DNA of 64,000 bases from Sipunculus nudus (Eukaryota > Annelida > Sipuncula > Golfingiida > Sipunculidae): contig CM049311.1 of NCBI GenBank assembly GCA_026874595.1, forward strand, positions 21,320,676 through 21,384,675. The letters are read 5' to 3'. The notes below the pieces were generated by a model. It made no database searches. It had not been told where the DNA came from and worked only from the letters and a program-made list of their open reading frames with translations. Made by a program: the position numbers and the translations under genes. Below are positions 38,901-44,000 of this stretch, in pieces (the first letter of the stretch is position 1; each line of letters starts with the position of its first letter).

Positions 38901-40284
38901 CCCAGTTAACCTATTTTTCACCATATGACAGATCCTGAACATAGAAAATTTCATGAAAGACAGAAATTTTCATGAAAAATGCACATATATGGACTTTTTT
39001 TTCACAATGCTTGCAGATACTGGCCTGATTTTTGGTGTGTTGCTTGATAATGACCCTTTACAGATCGAGTTTGCATTTTGCCCTTGTTGACCTACTTTTG
39101 ACCATACAACACTTCCTGAACTTAAAAAAAATTTACAAAATTTAACAAATGTTTCTAATCTGCCCCAGGCGGGGGCATTCGTGTCGTTCCGACACATCTA
39201 GTCTATTTTCTGTTCCACAGCAGGGTGCCCATTAAAATTTGGCAACATTTTCATGAACAGATAGATTAATTCTAAATAGTATCATGCAATGAATGAGTGG
39301 GACTTAGGCCTAATTAATTATAAAGAAATAAAAACCCATACCTTGCAAAATATTTTGTTAGTTCATGAAAATCAGTCTGTAAAAAAGTCTATTTTTTACA
39401 GCATCTCAACCTAACTGATGAAGGCCAAGGTCACTGGTCACATGCTCAACCCATCACATTTAAAACCTGCTGATTGGTTGCTTAGTGTCATAAAGATCCT
39501 AAAAATGTAATTGTCAAGGTGAGGCTGCTAAACCATGACAGAGGCCATGTCAAATGGGCAAATGATAAAGAAGAAACAGAAGGTTGCAAAATATAAATGT
39601 TGCTTTTGTGATGTAGTTTTACATCTCATATTAGGCCTTTGCTCCCTCATGAGCTTTTGTGTCAGATTGTGTGATAATATTTAGGTTTAAGAGTATAATC
39701 GCAAAATTTCAATGGGCACTCACTGGTGGAACAGACTATAGTGGCACATACTCATCTCGTTGGGGAATGCATTATGCATGGGGTATTCATACATTTTATG
39801 GAGCTGATGAATTTGTATGTCTTTTTTCAGCTCTGTGATAGAAGAAACATGTGAAGAAAATGGCACAAAGGATGTGATAACAACAGGAGAGATCAAGGAA
39901 GGGTGATGACCTACCACTGCCATATAAAAGAGAAAAACAAAAATGGACGAGGACTAGTGTGGGAACAAGAAGAAAAATAAATTCTTGTCATTGGATTGAA
40001 GTAAACAAAAAAGACGAAGGATTCAGTAATTGTATGTGAGAAATGGAAAGAAAGGGACTTTCTTTCTTCAACATAGGCTTTACATATTCAGTTAGATTTG
40101 GAAATAATGTAACATTCACAATGTTATCATTCCATTGAGTAAAAATAAAGGATCATCATTTTCTGTGACATTTGGTCAGAAAGATGTTCAGACAAAGATT
40201 TATACACTATATACATTAACTATAAGCTAAAGAGGAATATTGGTTTTTATATGTAAAAGTTGAAGAGATGAAGTAAATGAGGGA

Positions 40285-40321
<37 letters not shown>

Positions 40322-42345
40322 TTATATTAGAAGAAAGAAATATGAGTGAGATTTAACAAGGAGGAAAGCTTGGGATTGTCATCGTGTTCCAACACACAAA
40401 ATCAAGACCTTGATCTTTACATGTAATTTTTGGATGCAAAAATTATTGAACCGTAGGAGTTTACTTTTCATTTGATTCAGAAAAGAAACCATTTAGAACA
40501 TTGCATCATACAACTGAACAAAAAAAAAAAACAGCTGATGACTTCACCATACAGGTGGCAAGGTTATGGAAAGAACTGGGAATGAAGGACTTGCTGTTGC
40601 GTTAGTTATGCTTACAGTAGTGACTTTGTTGCTTTCTGGCTCACCTCACTGTGTAAACACCAAAAAAAAAAATGTCCAGTATTTTCTTCGATAGTTGGTT
40701 GCATGAAAAAAGCTAATCAGTTTACAAGGGAGTTAATATGACCTGCTTGATTTTGGATTTGTAACTGAACCAAGTCAAATGGTACATCATTTTTTTTTCT
40801 TGACCGTGACATTTTTGTATAACCATGAGTGCTTTGTTACCAGGTTGAAAATCTCTTAAACTGATTTATTTTTTACACACGTTTTGACTCTTCTGTGCAA
40901 ATTACCATTTGATATAATTACTATGATATTGTTTGTTAAGGTAAGAAAATGTGATAAAAAAAGGTTTTTTAATGAATTTATTTATTGTAACCATGGAGTG
41001 GTGAACACGTTTCAGATTTCAAATCCTATGTTTTTTTTTTAGAAACAGTAGGCATATACACATTTTCTTAATGTAGTTTGACCTTGAGTAATAGATAGGG
41101 GGGGGGGGGGGAGGAGGGATCCAAAATGATAAACTGAAGTATAACATACTTTTTGTTCCTCTTCCAACTGATCTGATGTATCAGTTTGTTGTATTGTAAA
41201 TCTAGTGACTTTGGGTTATGTTGTTGCTTTTCAAAAAGTTGCACATTGTGGAATATTACAGACTTCATATGAAAAGGATTTTTGGTTAAGCTAAGTTCAT
41301 ACAGATAGGTAAAATTAGGTTTACTGCCACATAGAATTAAAAGAATTAATTTTGAGATGATACTTTATTCCAGCTGCGACCTCCTGATCTTTATAATTAC
41401 TTAATTAAAAATACTGCAAACTGTGGACTCTTAAATGGAAGTTTATGGGCAGTATTTAAGTCTTTCTATCATGTGAATGATCACTCTTTCTAATTAACTT
41501 AATATTATCAGCATGCAGTGGCTGTATTGTCTACTAGTGGATGCATTGTTAACAGATTGATTTTTTTGAGTTATCAGCATGGAGGGTTATGTGGATTGTA
41601 TATTCCAAGTGCACATTCCGTTACGATATTCTGTTCATTTACCACAGGCATAATTTTCGGTATTGAATTTCAGCACCCCAAGTTATAACGTTTCAGGTAA
41701 TACTAGTCAACAGGGCAGTTTAATATAAAAAAACGTGTACAATAAAAACCTAGGAACTGTGACAACCAAGGTAAAAGAAAGATGATAGGCTACTCTATGT
41801 ATATGGGAACTTTATGGTATTAAATTCCATGCCATAACGTAGAAAATAGTAACACTGCATTTTACATGCTTTTCTGCTTTGTCTGGTTGTAGCACTATGA
41901 GTAGCTGTCTAGTTTTAGGCATTTTGAAAATAGCACACAAATTAGGGTTTATTCCATTTTTTTTTTTTTTACTTGAACATAGCTATATATTGGTAATTCT
42001 AAACAAAATCTGTCCATATTACACTTGAAATTACAATTTATTTTTATAATATATAAGTTGCAGTCAACACACATAGTTAGGTTTGAGCACACTGAATGAT
42101 TAAAACTTATGCATTAGTATAAATGTTGCTAGCCTTGTTAAGATTTATTTGAATATGTTCTTTTTTGTCTGTTTAATTCTAGCTGTTTTCTGTTTAAGGA
42201 GTCAGTTGACAACATTGTTGATGTAAACTGAAAGCAGATTTTAGTTTCATGTTTTGTCATATGGATAATTTTTTCAATGTTGTTGATTTTGTAAAACATG
42301 ACCTAGCATTTATATAAATAAATTATTTGTAAGCTTTTGTACATA
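3703..42345 (+). CDS. multi-Tudor protein with an embedded OTU domain (3' part of the gene)
   Basis: The visible exons are 3703-3912, 7135-7280, 9649-10040, 13258-13836, 15500-15666, 16113-16232, 16987-17073, 17611-17856, an unresolved linker exon near 17976-18145, 18808-18894, 19983-20127, 21222-21363, 22244-22397, 22818-22945 and 39831-39906. Every junction except those of the linker exon is GT-AG and phase-consistent. Domain order is: second half of an extended Tudor domain, disordered linker, extended Tudor domain split by an OTU deubiquitinase domain, linker, complete extended Tudor domain, short acidic tail. Proteins with several extended Tudor domains bind dimethylarginine on Piwi and related proteins in germ granules; that role is known for the family and inferred here. 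The N-terminus lies left of the window. It is related to the TDRD class, but no single vertebrate orthologue can be named from these exons. Confidence 0.85.
4056..4100 (+). pseudogene. duplicated 3' fragment of the preceding Tudor exon
   Basis: These 45 bases repeat the end of exon 3703-3912 about 188 bp downstream, including the following GTGAGT donor and some intron sequence (TGATCA...CTG...GCTTCA). The copy reads LDKEVQGKVLNIVQK against LDEEVHGKVLNVVQK in the exon, so the frame is kept. I see no good acceptor that would splice it in phase, so it is most likely an exon relic from a local tandem duplication. Confidence 0.6.
4603..5052. mobile_element. MITE with TTAA target duplication
   Basis: Terminal inverted repeats of about 15 bp (AGGGGCCCAATCACC at the left, GGGTGATTGGGCCCCC at the right) are each directly flanked by TTAA (4599-4602 and 5053-5056). 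A TTAA duplication is the hallmark of piggyBac-type transposition. At 450 bp with no transposase it is non-autonomous. A diverged second copy lies at 20697-21142. Confidence 0.7.
5562..6170 (+). repeat. dispersed repeat with ~130 bp internal units
   Basis: The head reads AGAGTATAATGGTATACCCA. The body repeats a unit of about 130 bp containing AATTTAATGAGGTCA and GGTACCTTGGTGACTTAC. An inverted relative occupies about 63300-63795 at the other end of the window. There is no coding content. A poly-C run lies at 5678-5689. Confidence 0.55.
6551..6854 (+). mobile_element. tRNA-derived SINE
   Basis: The head has a Pol III box A (TAGCCTAGTGG, 6562-6572) and a box B-like GGTTCAAACCC about 35 bp later, as in a tRNA. 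It is followed by an unrelated body and an A-rich tail. A 14 bp target duplication, GTATAAATTAATTA, is found at 6533-6546 and 6855-6868, which indicates LINE-driven retroposition. A second copy is at 31199-31492. Confidence 0.8.
6930..7080. mobile_element. short MITE, CAGTAAAACCT ends, TA duplication
   Basis: CAGTAAAACCT at the left and AGGTTTTACTG at the right form an 11 bp perfect terminal inverted repeat. Both ends are flanked by TA, as in Tc1/mariner-type elements. It is 151 bp with no ORF and lies 54 bp upstream of the next exon. Confidence 0.7.
7135..7280 (+). CDS. Tudor exon: end of extended Tudor domain A
   Basis: The 146 nt exon enters in phase 0 and leaves in phase 2. The acceptor is CTCTCTTAG and the donor is CAG/GTGTGT. 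It reads KIVPVDLLREEKIPGEALTA and later MLVDKGLALPVRR, the typical end of an extended Tudor domain where a final strand and helix are followed by a 'GLA' motif. The split Arg codon is completed by the first base of the exon at 9649. Confidence 0.85.
7365..9101 (+). repeat. Helitron-like element with 280 bp tandem core
   Basis: The 5' end is a hairpin at 7365-7394 (GTATCCGC...GCGGATAC with an inner CAAAAC/GTTTTG stem). The core has units of 280 bp, with landmarks at 7832, 8112 and 8392, each carrying two GGTGGCGCCACC-type palindromes; a fourth, diverged unit follows. The 3' end has a 7 bp stem GTAGTCG/CGACTAC, a short spacer and CTAG (9098-9101) followed by T. That is the classic Helitron 3' signature. 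Near-identical ORFs of 70 codons spaced 280 bp apart are repeat artefacts. Confidence 0.7.
9102..9648 (+). other. intron sequence without recognised features
   Basis: This is the tail of the intron before exon 9649. It is AT-rich and includes a stretch at 9190-9420 that repeats GGGCAAGTG several times and looks like a decayed dispersed repeat. I see no exon here. Confidence 0.5.
9649..10040 (+). CDS. linker exon and first strand of extended Tudor domain B
   Basis: The 392 nt exon enters in phase 2 and leaves in phase 1. The acceptor is AATAACAG and the donor is GACC/GTGAGT. The first ~95 residues are rich in Pro, Ser, Thr, Lys and Asn and look disordered. The last ~30 residues read MLLKVVPTYVDYNCVIYVQE, the typical opening strands of an extended Tudor (SN-like) domain. 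The next exon does not continue this fold but begins the OTU module. Confidence 0.85.
10494..10802 (+). repeat. hairpin-headed dispersed repeat (GTCCCC family)
   Basis: The head reads GTCCCCCACTTCCTGGAATG then GGGGTAC, an imperfect hairpin, followed by a GTCTGTCTGTCC tract and the phrase TTCAAATTTGGGTCAGTGAT. A clearer copy starts at 18236. It is non-coding. Confidence 0.5.
10803..13257 (+). other. long AT-rich intron remainder
   Basis: This covers most of the intron before the OTU exon. It is AT-rich with no recognisable exon. At 12560-13040 there is a loose array of short degenerate units around TATTGTGGACAAAA/ATCATGGACAG, probably an old minisatellite. Confidence 0.45.
13258..13836 (+). 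CDS. OTU deubiquitinase domain exon
   Basis: The 579 nt exon is symmetric, phase 1 at both ends, and 193 codons long. The acceptor is TGTTCTAG and the donor is TATG/GTAATG. After a short lead it carries a full OTU fold: NQYLDKFGLHRC, then the catalytic DGNCLFR with Asp at 13371-13373 and Cys at 13380-13382, an EEVRQKAVE helix, YLKDLSRLGTYGGEIEIH, and NGHYDLVL with the catalytic His at 13713-13715. All triad positions are present, so a cysteine protease acting on ubiquitin chains is plausible. The layout is closest to the OTUD4/Ovarian tumor group, which also pair OTU with Tudor-type domains. The exon sits inside an extended Tudor domain: the Tudor fold resumes in the next exon. Confidence 0.93.
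13837..15499 (+). other. intron with one short MITE
   Basis: This intron is AT-rich. Apart from the MITE at 15147-15324 I see no repeat family or exon. Runs of T follow the donor (13867-13920). Confidence 0.5.
15147..15324. mobile_element. short MITE, CAGTAGAACC ends
   Basis: CAGTAGAACCTCT at the left and GAGAGGTTCCACTG at the right are imperfect inverted termini flanked by TA. The body (CAATAGGGAGGTACC, GGGAGGTTATAGATTTC) matches the element at 19783-19948. No ORF is present. Confidence 0.65.
15500..15666 (+). CDS. extended Tudor domain B, first barrel half
   Basis: The 167 nt exon enters in phase 1 and leaves in phase 0. The acceptor is GACAACAG and the donor is AAG/GTCAGT. It encodes the connecting helix (DSVLEQLHQLLLTHY) and then the Tudor barrel start with C-V-G-Q-F, SSWYRGRVTEV and GVKV. 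The Trp-Tyr of the aromatic cage region is present. It resumes the extended Tudor fold interrupted by the OTU exon. Confidence 0.9.
16113..16232 (+). CDS. extended Tudor domain B, second barrel half
   Basis: The 120 nt exon is phase 0-0 with acceptor CATCTAAAG and donor CCG/GTAATT. It reads VFYIDFGNSDYVDPFHLRKP, the strand carrying the cage residues (Phe, Asp-Phe-Gly-Asn), then CYECELAGIKP at the start of the second SN-like half. Confidence 0.9.
16411..16650 (+). repeat. 30 bp minisatellite, eight units
   Basis: Units begin at 16411, 16441, 16471, 16501, 16531, 16561, 16591 and 16621. The first seven are identical over 30 bp and the last changes near its end. Each contains TTGTAATTTCAGGT, which resembles a 3' splice site. 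Degenerate relatives precede it from about 16250, next to the donor of exon 16113-16232. There are no unique spacers, so it is not a CRISPR-like array. Confidence 0.95.
16987..17073 (+). CDS. extended Tudor domain B, helix exon
   Basis: This 87 nt exon is phase 0-0, with acceptor CTGTTTTCAG and donor AAG/GTGAAC. It reads KTHDGKWQIWVLDEIHRLIV and ends CLLGLK, which fits the helical stretch after the Tudor barrel (W..........F..L..G). Shorter than most exons here, it rests on frame continuity and family pattern. Confidence 0.75.
17611..17856 (+). CDS. end of extended Tudor domain B and linker
   Basis: The 246 nt exon is phase 0-0, with acceptor ATCAATACAG and donor GAG/GTAGAA. It starts KPAVYREHLQVSLLLPDERD and LAELLCETGLAMPAD, the closing strand, helix and 'GLA' motif of an extended Tudor domain. 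A Pro/Val-rich linker of about 45 residues follows. Confidence 0.85.
17976..18145 (+). CDS. candidate linker exon, frame unresolved
   Basis: A coding-looking stretch ends at a strong donor AAA/GTAAGAAT (18146). The frame that reaches it in phase 0, as the next exon requires, reads GKATTLDGPLQPTLIAVMG and so on. However, the AG sites upstream do not give a phase-0 entry from exon 17611-17856 without a weak acceptor (CCCAG at 17998). A second frame from the TGTAG acceptor at 17973 reads RFGKPEDPGKSNN and hits a stop at the TAA following GADYP. It is a real exon only if transcript data show it. Confidence 0.4.
18236..18500 (+). repeat. hairpin-headed dispersed repeat (GTCCCC family)
   Basis: The head GTCCCCTG...CAGGGGAC forms an 8 bp perfect stem, followed by (GTCT)n and TTCAAATTTGGGTCAGTGAT. 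It is the same family as 10494-10802. The 3' end is not clear. Confidence 0.6.
18808..18894 (+). CDS. extended Tudor domain C, first strands
   Basis: The 87 nt exon is phase 0-0. The acceptor is GTGTTGCAG and the donor is ATG/GTATGT. It reads WKSPYRPLTLPEPGVETLVT and then VTQVDSTSM, the usual opening of an extended Tudor domain. It joins in frame to VYIQVVKQDHP in the next exon. Confidence 0.8.
19783..19948. mobile_element. short MITE, CAGTGGAACC ends
   Basis: CAGTGGAACC at the left and GGCTCCACTG at the right are inverted ends flanked by TA. The body matches the element at 15147-15324 (CCCACAATAGAGAGGTGCCC and GGGAGGTTATAAATTTC). Its right end is 34 bp from the next coding exon, so the branch-point region of this intron is partly transposon-derived. 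Confidence 0.65.
19983..20127 (+). CDS. extended Tudor domain C, connecting helix
   Basis: The 145 nt exon enters in phase 0 and leaves in phase 1, with acceptor TTGGCCAG and donor CCAG/GTACAA. It encodes VYIQVVKQDHPVGDYLVKMC and a long helix (LDSLLDMMEHISQDAGSY), the SN-like strand and helix before the Tudor barrel. Confidence 0.85.
20697..21142. mobile_element. diverged second copy of the TTAA MITE
   Basis: The segment is flanked by TTAA at 20693-20696 and 21143-21146 and shares interior sequence with 4603-5052 (for example GGTTGCATGTATGTGGAAGT, and the TGGCTTGTCACCAGATG region). Its termini have decayed (AGCCAGCTATTCACC against AATAGGCCCCT). It sits directly upstream of exon 21222. Confidence 0.6.
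21222..21363 (+). CDS. extended Tudor domain C, Tudor barrel
   Basis: The 142 nt exon enters in phase 1 and leaves in phase 2. The acceptor is CTTTTTGCCAG and the donor is CAG/GTATGT. It contains DDCWYRGEVVDVSS and GVLYVDYGNSEYVPLDR, a complete Tudor core with the Trp/Tyr, Tyr and Asp-Tyr-Gly-Asn positions that form the dimethylarginine cage in active Tudor domains. This barrel looks binding-competent. Confidence 0.93.
21779..21804 (+). repeat. poly-G tract
   Basis: A run of about 26 G follows GTGGGGGAT inside the intron. Its length may be a sequencing or assembly estimate. Confidence 0.8.
22186..22228 (+). repeat. (TA)n microsatellite next to a splice acceptor
   Basis: An uninterrupted TA tract ends 15 bp before the acceptor of the following exon, so it occupies the branch-point/polypyrimidine zone. 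Only TGTATTCCATTTTCAG separates the two. Confidence 0.9.
22244..22397 (+). CDS. extended Tudor domain C, second SN-like half
   Basis: The 154 nt exon enters in phase 2 and leaves in phase 0, with acceptor CCATTTTCAG and donor AGG/GTAGGT. It reads LRVLPEEFRHLPAQAAQCCI, then MGLQPASSAVAREAVLAL and FSEPVIMCVR, matching the 'L..LP..F..LPAQA..C.L.GL.P' pattern of extended Tudor domains. Confidence 0.9.
22818..22945 (+). CDS. end of extended Tudor domain C
   Basis: The 128 nt exon enters in phase 0 and leaves in phase 2. The acceptor is TCTCTCCAG and the donor is GA/GTAAGT. It reads PTIVELYKQNPG and later YAYQRLIDEGLVVICSNSQE, the closing strand and helix of the domain. The final Asp codon is completed 16.9 kb downstream by the first base of exon 39831. 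Confidence 0.85.
22981..23304. mobile_element. PIF/Harbinger-like MITE
   Basis: GGGTGCTTTTCCATGT at the left and ACATGGAAAAGCACCC at the right are a 16 bp perfect terminal inverted repeat. Both sides are flanked by TAA (22978-22980 and 23305-23307), the 3 bp target type of PIF/Harbinger elements. At 324 bp it has no ORF but is unusually CpG-rich, with a GCGTCAAACGCATGCGTTTGACGC-type palindrome near 23257-23280. Confidence 0.8.
23800..26951 (+). repeat. AGCTCAGCTGA dispersed repeat, copy 1
   Basis: The head is a hairpin (AGCTCAG-C-TGACT-ATA-AGTCA-T-CTGAGCT), followed by a (GTCC/GTCT)n tract. Two diverged modules of about 690 bp (starting near 23955 and 24645) share the phrases CTCCTACCAT..C..AAAATTGGGTCA and GAGATATTAAGGAAAAA. 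The tail ends CAGCTGAGCGCCGTGACC then CATGGGTCCCTTGTT, with a GACCCATGGGTC palindrome. It carries an extra ~390 bp (about 26380-26768) absent from copy 2. ORFs of ~60 codons recur in both copies and are not genes. Confidence 0.85.
26994..29749 (+). repeat. AGCTCAGCTGA dispersed repeat, copy 2
   Basis: This near-identical direct repeat of 23800-26951 starts 43 bp after copy 1 ends. Order and internal modules are the same. It lacks the ~390 bp segment between CAGTAAGCA and TTAATCCATCAGTCAGG. The high identity implies a recent tandem duplication or gene conversion. Confidence 0.85.
29750..30671 (+). other. extreme AT-rich stretch with (TA)n
   Basis: The stretch holds a (TA)n microsatellite at 29914-29978, a second short one near 30407-30425, and very AT-rich sequence, all still inside the TIR-bounded element. 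There are no ORFs of interest. Confidence 0.7.
31199..31492 (+). mobile_element. tRNA-derived SINE, second copy
   Basis: It matches the SINE at 6551-6854 along its length, including the box A-like ATAGCCTAGTTATTAAAG, GGTCCCTGGTTCCAATCC and the body phrase TGACAGGTTATGACTTCTGG. Its tail abuts the left end of the DIRS element about 12 bp away. No clean target duplication is visible. Confidence 0.75.
31525..31683 (+). repeat. DIRS left inverted terminal repeat
   Basis: It contains TATACGCCAGAGTAAG, CCGAAAATTTTCCCTTATTG and GTCACACTTCCGTTTCCTGT. The reverse complement lies at 36712-36869 with a few mismatches and small indels. Confidence 0.9.
31800..33420 (+). pseudogene. DIRS gag-like region, degraded
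   Basis: GC-rich sequence lies between the left terminal repeat and the RT region, where DIRS elements carry gag. Short open frames are broken repeatedly, and no domain is recognisable. It includes four tandem copies of a segment around CGCCCTGGCATA. The gag label rests on position only. Confidence 0.4.
32588..32930 (+). repeat. tandem repeat inside the DIRS gag-like region
   Basis: CGCCCTGGCATA recurs at 32588, 32667, 32746 and 32845, with spacing 79, 79 and 99 bp. Each copy is followed by GATCAGTGGTC and then a GC-rich stretch around CCAGGCTTGGCGT. Because 79 is not a multiple of three, the duplications break the frame. Confidence 0.8.
33880..35330 (+). pseudogene. DIRS reverse transcriptase-RNase H, frameshifted
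   Basis: Segments in different frames follow the RT order. A motif-A-like VKLDLLDASCHVPFHPSS lies near 34200, and the Tyr-Leu-Asp-Asp catalytic box is at 34409-34420 (LPYLDDWFIHA). RNase H in another frame has DTSLLGWGAHV from 34861, an Asp at 35008-35010 (QTDHATVMAYF) and GG..SPSL near 35045, as in the DIRS/retroelement RNase H. At least three frame changes occur (near 34400, near 34470, and near 35100-35200), so no functional enzyme can be made. Confidence 0.85.
35600..36480 (+). pseudogene. DIRS tyrosine recombinase, frameshifted
   Basis: LRGYRAALLSVLSPLG near 35645 matches the start of the DIRS recombinase. A VFLVADSHFLSL stretch and CPVRAFRY (near 36035) follow in other frames. Then INAWLKATFVSAYES (about 36160) and KAPDVRAIS (about 36250) match the C-terminal catalytic part, where the usual His-x-x-Arg reads Pro-Asp-Val-Arg. 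FYLSDVM near 36353, in yet another frame, fits the final Tyr-containing segment. The lost frame and the His change both argue for inactivity. Confidence 0.8.
36561..36673 (+). repeat. DIRS internal complementary region
   Basis: The left arm (36561-36609; TTCTCATTAATACAG, CAGCTCACAATTATG, TTTACGTAATAAAAC) is the reverse complement of 31505-31552. The right arm (36606-36673; CATTCCCTCCCTGTGAATGG, TTTTGTTAGTAAACTG) is the reverse complement of 36850-36917. The arms meet at a shared AAAC, the expected circle junction. Confidence 0.9.
36712..36869 (-). repeat. DIRS right inverted terminal repeat
   Basis: It is the reverse complement of 31525-31683 (GTGATTACAGGAAACGG, GGCCCAATAAGGGAAAATTT, TTACTCTGGCGTATAA). 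It carries small differences from the left copy, so the insertion is not brand new. Confidence 0.9.
37325..39201 (+). repeat. Helitron-like/pearl-like element with 180 bp tandem core
   Basis: The head hairpin is TGCCCC-CG-CCAC-AAA-GTGG-C-CGGGGCA, followed by a CCGTCATTCCGTCC tract. Four 180 bp units each contain TACGGACTTTTTTTCGCAAT and GTTCGCGTTTCGTCC (near 37410, 37590, 37770 and 37950). A nested TTTTTAGCCCTCAGCTCATA segment follows near 38140. The 3' end is a GTGTCG/CGACAC stem, AT, then CTAG (39198-39201) followed by T. That combination of microsatellite, tandem core and hairpin end resembles the pearl class of bivalve elements. An inverted copy is at 47747-49631. Confidence 0.75.
39225..39719. 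mobile_element. MITE with GTGCCCATT ends
   Basis: GTGCCCATTAAAATTTGGC at the left and GCAAAATTTCAATGGGCAC at the right form imperfect 19 bp terminal inverted repeats. The 495 bp interior has no ORF of note. It lies between the Helitron-like element and the last Tudor-gene exon. Confidence 0.55.
39831..39906 (+). CDS. last coding exon of the Tudor-OTU gene
   Basis: The acceptor is TCTTTTTTCAG. The first base completes an Asp codon from exon 22818-22945 (phase 2), and the frame then reads SVIEETCEENG...ITTGEIKEG and a TGA at 39904-39906. The 24 full codons give a short acidic tail with no domain. Phase agreement over a 16.9 kb intron and the strong polypyrimidine tract support it. Confidence 0.75.
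39907..42345 (+). other. probable 3' UTR of the Tudor-OTU gene
   Basis: AT-rich non-coding sequence follows the stop codon. It has a (TA)n tract at 40287-40318 and a poly-G run near 41099-41111. An early AATAAA near 40142 could give a short form; the best site is at 42317. Confidence 0.55.
42317..42322 (+). terminator. candidate poly(A) signal AATAAA
   Basis: AATAAA lies in a TTATATAAATAAATTATTTG context and is followed about 30 bp later by a GT/T-rich stretch (AAGTGTTTGTTTTATT), the expected layout of a cleavage and polyadenylation site. Confidence 0.5.
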
Positions 42346-43667
42346 TTCATAAAGTGTTTGTTTTATTACTAGAAAATGCTTTGAGATCAACAGCACACTG
42401 GTGCTAAAAGTATGAATCAGCATACCTAAAGTATTTAGAAGGATCCTGATTAAATTTTCTGGTTTAAAATAGCAAAGGAAATACCATAATATTAATCCAA
42501 GCCTAGAGAGATGTGTCATGGTTCACCAACTTGATGTTTGCATCACAGGTTAGCTCTGCCCTTTAGGTCAAAGATGGCTGCAATTGACCTTACTACCACA
42601 GCCCAAATGCTCCGCCCTTTTAACCTAATTATGATAATGAGCCCCAAAAACACTCCTACACAGAAGGCCTTCAATTCCCACGGTTGCGAGAGCTGTTTAC
42701 AAAATAATAGTGATATCACAAAGGTGGAACATGCGAATAAGGTCACATAAGAGTTCATGGATAGGTCAATCAGTCATATCTGTGCACTTCGCAGACAGAG
42801 GAGACATTCATCCCATTCAGAAATTTACACTCAAAGCTTCCTGGATACCATACTAGAAAATAACACAGGTCCCCCCCCCCTCCCCAGGTACTACCAAATT
42901 CATCTTGCAATGGTAAAGTACCCACATCTGTGAAAAAAGTCATAATCGTTTATAGTTTATATCCTTGAAGGTCTGCCTGCAAGACTTGAACAAAATTGTC
43001 CCAACTAAAACCAGAAATTTATTCATCTCAGGTTCAACCTGCAATGGCCTCTTATGCAGCGAATAATAGAACTCAAACTTCACATATGTGTGACCCATCA
43101 CATAAGGAAAAACCTATGAATATGGTGTCAAAGATCAAGGTCATGTGAAATTAATCTAAAATGCACTTTTTTAATGAAAAATTCCAGTTGTGGATGTTAA
43201 GATAAAATTTAATGCCAGTCAGCTAAGCATCACTTGGTAGCTCCCTGGAGAGAATTAATGCAACCAAAGCAACAATATTGACAAGCAGTGGATGGTTGTT
43301 CTTTCTACATTTGTCAGCCACTCTTATCAGTACCCTGGTACTGAGAACTTGGGTTTTCTTTTCAAACAGAATGATCTTCAAATATCAGGAATTTTTGTCT
43401 CACATTACATGTCACCTCATTGTCAGAGCTCTCACAAAAGACCTTCGTGAAAGAGAATAGAATATCACTAGTAATCTGCATTCCAAGTAATACAAGCCTC
43501 CAAAATATTTGAATTTACTTATAAGGCCCATGTTCAAAGGTTCATTTGTGCACAAGTGCTGTCCACACTAAAATCTATATTGATTCTTCATCGTTGTGGA
43601 CAAACACAAAAAATACATGAATGGGAATGAACACATACCCTTCTGGCAGAATGCACTGTGGAGTGCA
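42346..43667. other. intergenic, no recognised feature
   Basis: This is the space between the converging genes. A poly-C run lies at 42871-42882. No exon or repeat family could be recognised. Confidence 0.5.
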
Positions 43668-44000
43668 TACAGCCACCAAGGCAAAACAACTCCTGTTGAA
43701 CATGTCCCTTTGCCAAGGCAAAACAACTCAACTTGAATGGTCCCTTTACCAAGGCACAACAATTTGTCTTGAACAGTCCCTTTACCAAGGCAAAACAACT
43801 AATCTTGAATGGTCCCTTTACCAAGGCACAACTACTCGTCTTAACCCTTTACCAAGGCAAAACAACTCATCTTGAATGGTCCCTTTACCAAGGCAAAACT
43901 ACTAGTCTTGAACAGTCCCTTTTCCAAGGCAAAACAACTCATCTTCAACGGTCCCTTTACCAAGGCAAAACAACTAGTCTTGAATGGTCCCTTTATTCAG
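43668..44000 (+). repeat. 36 bp minisatellite, nine units
   Basis: Units open with CCAAGGCAAAACAACT and end GGTCCCTTTA, differing at a few positions. Most are 36 bp (12 codons), so frames stay open on both strands. One unit near 43830 is about five bases short, which breaks the periodicity, so it is more likely non-coding than a repeat protein. Confidence 0.9.
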
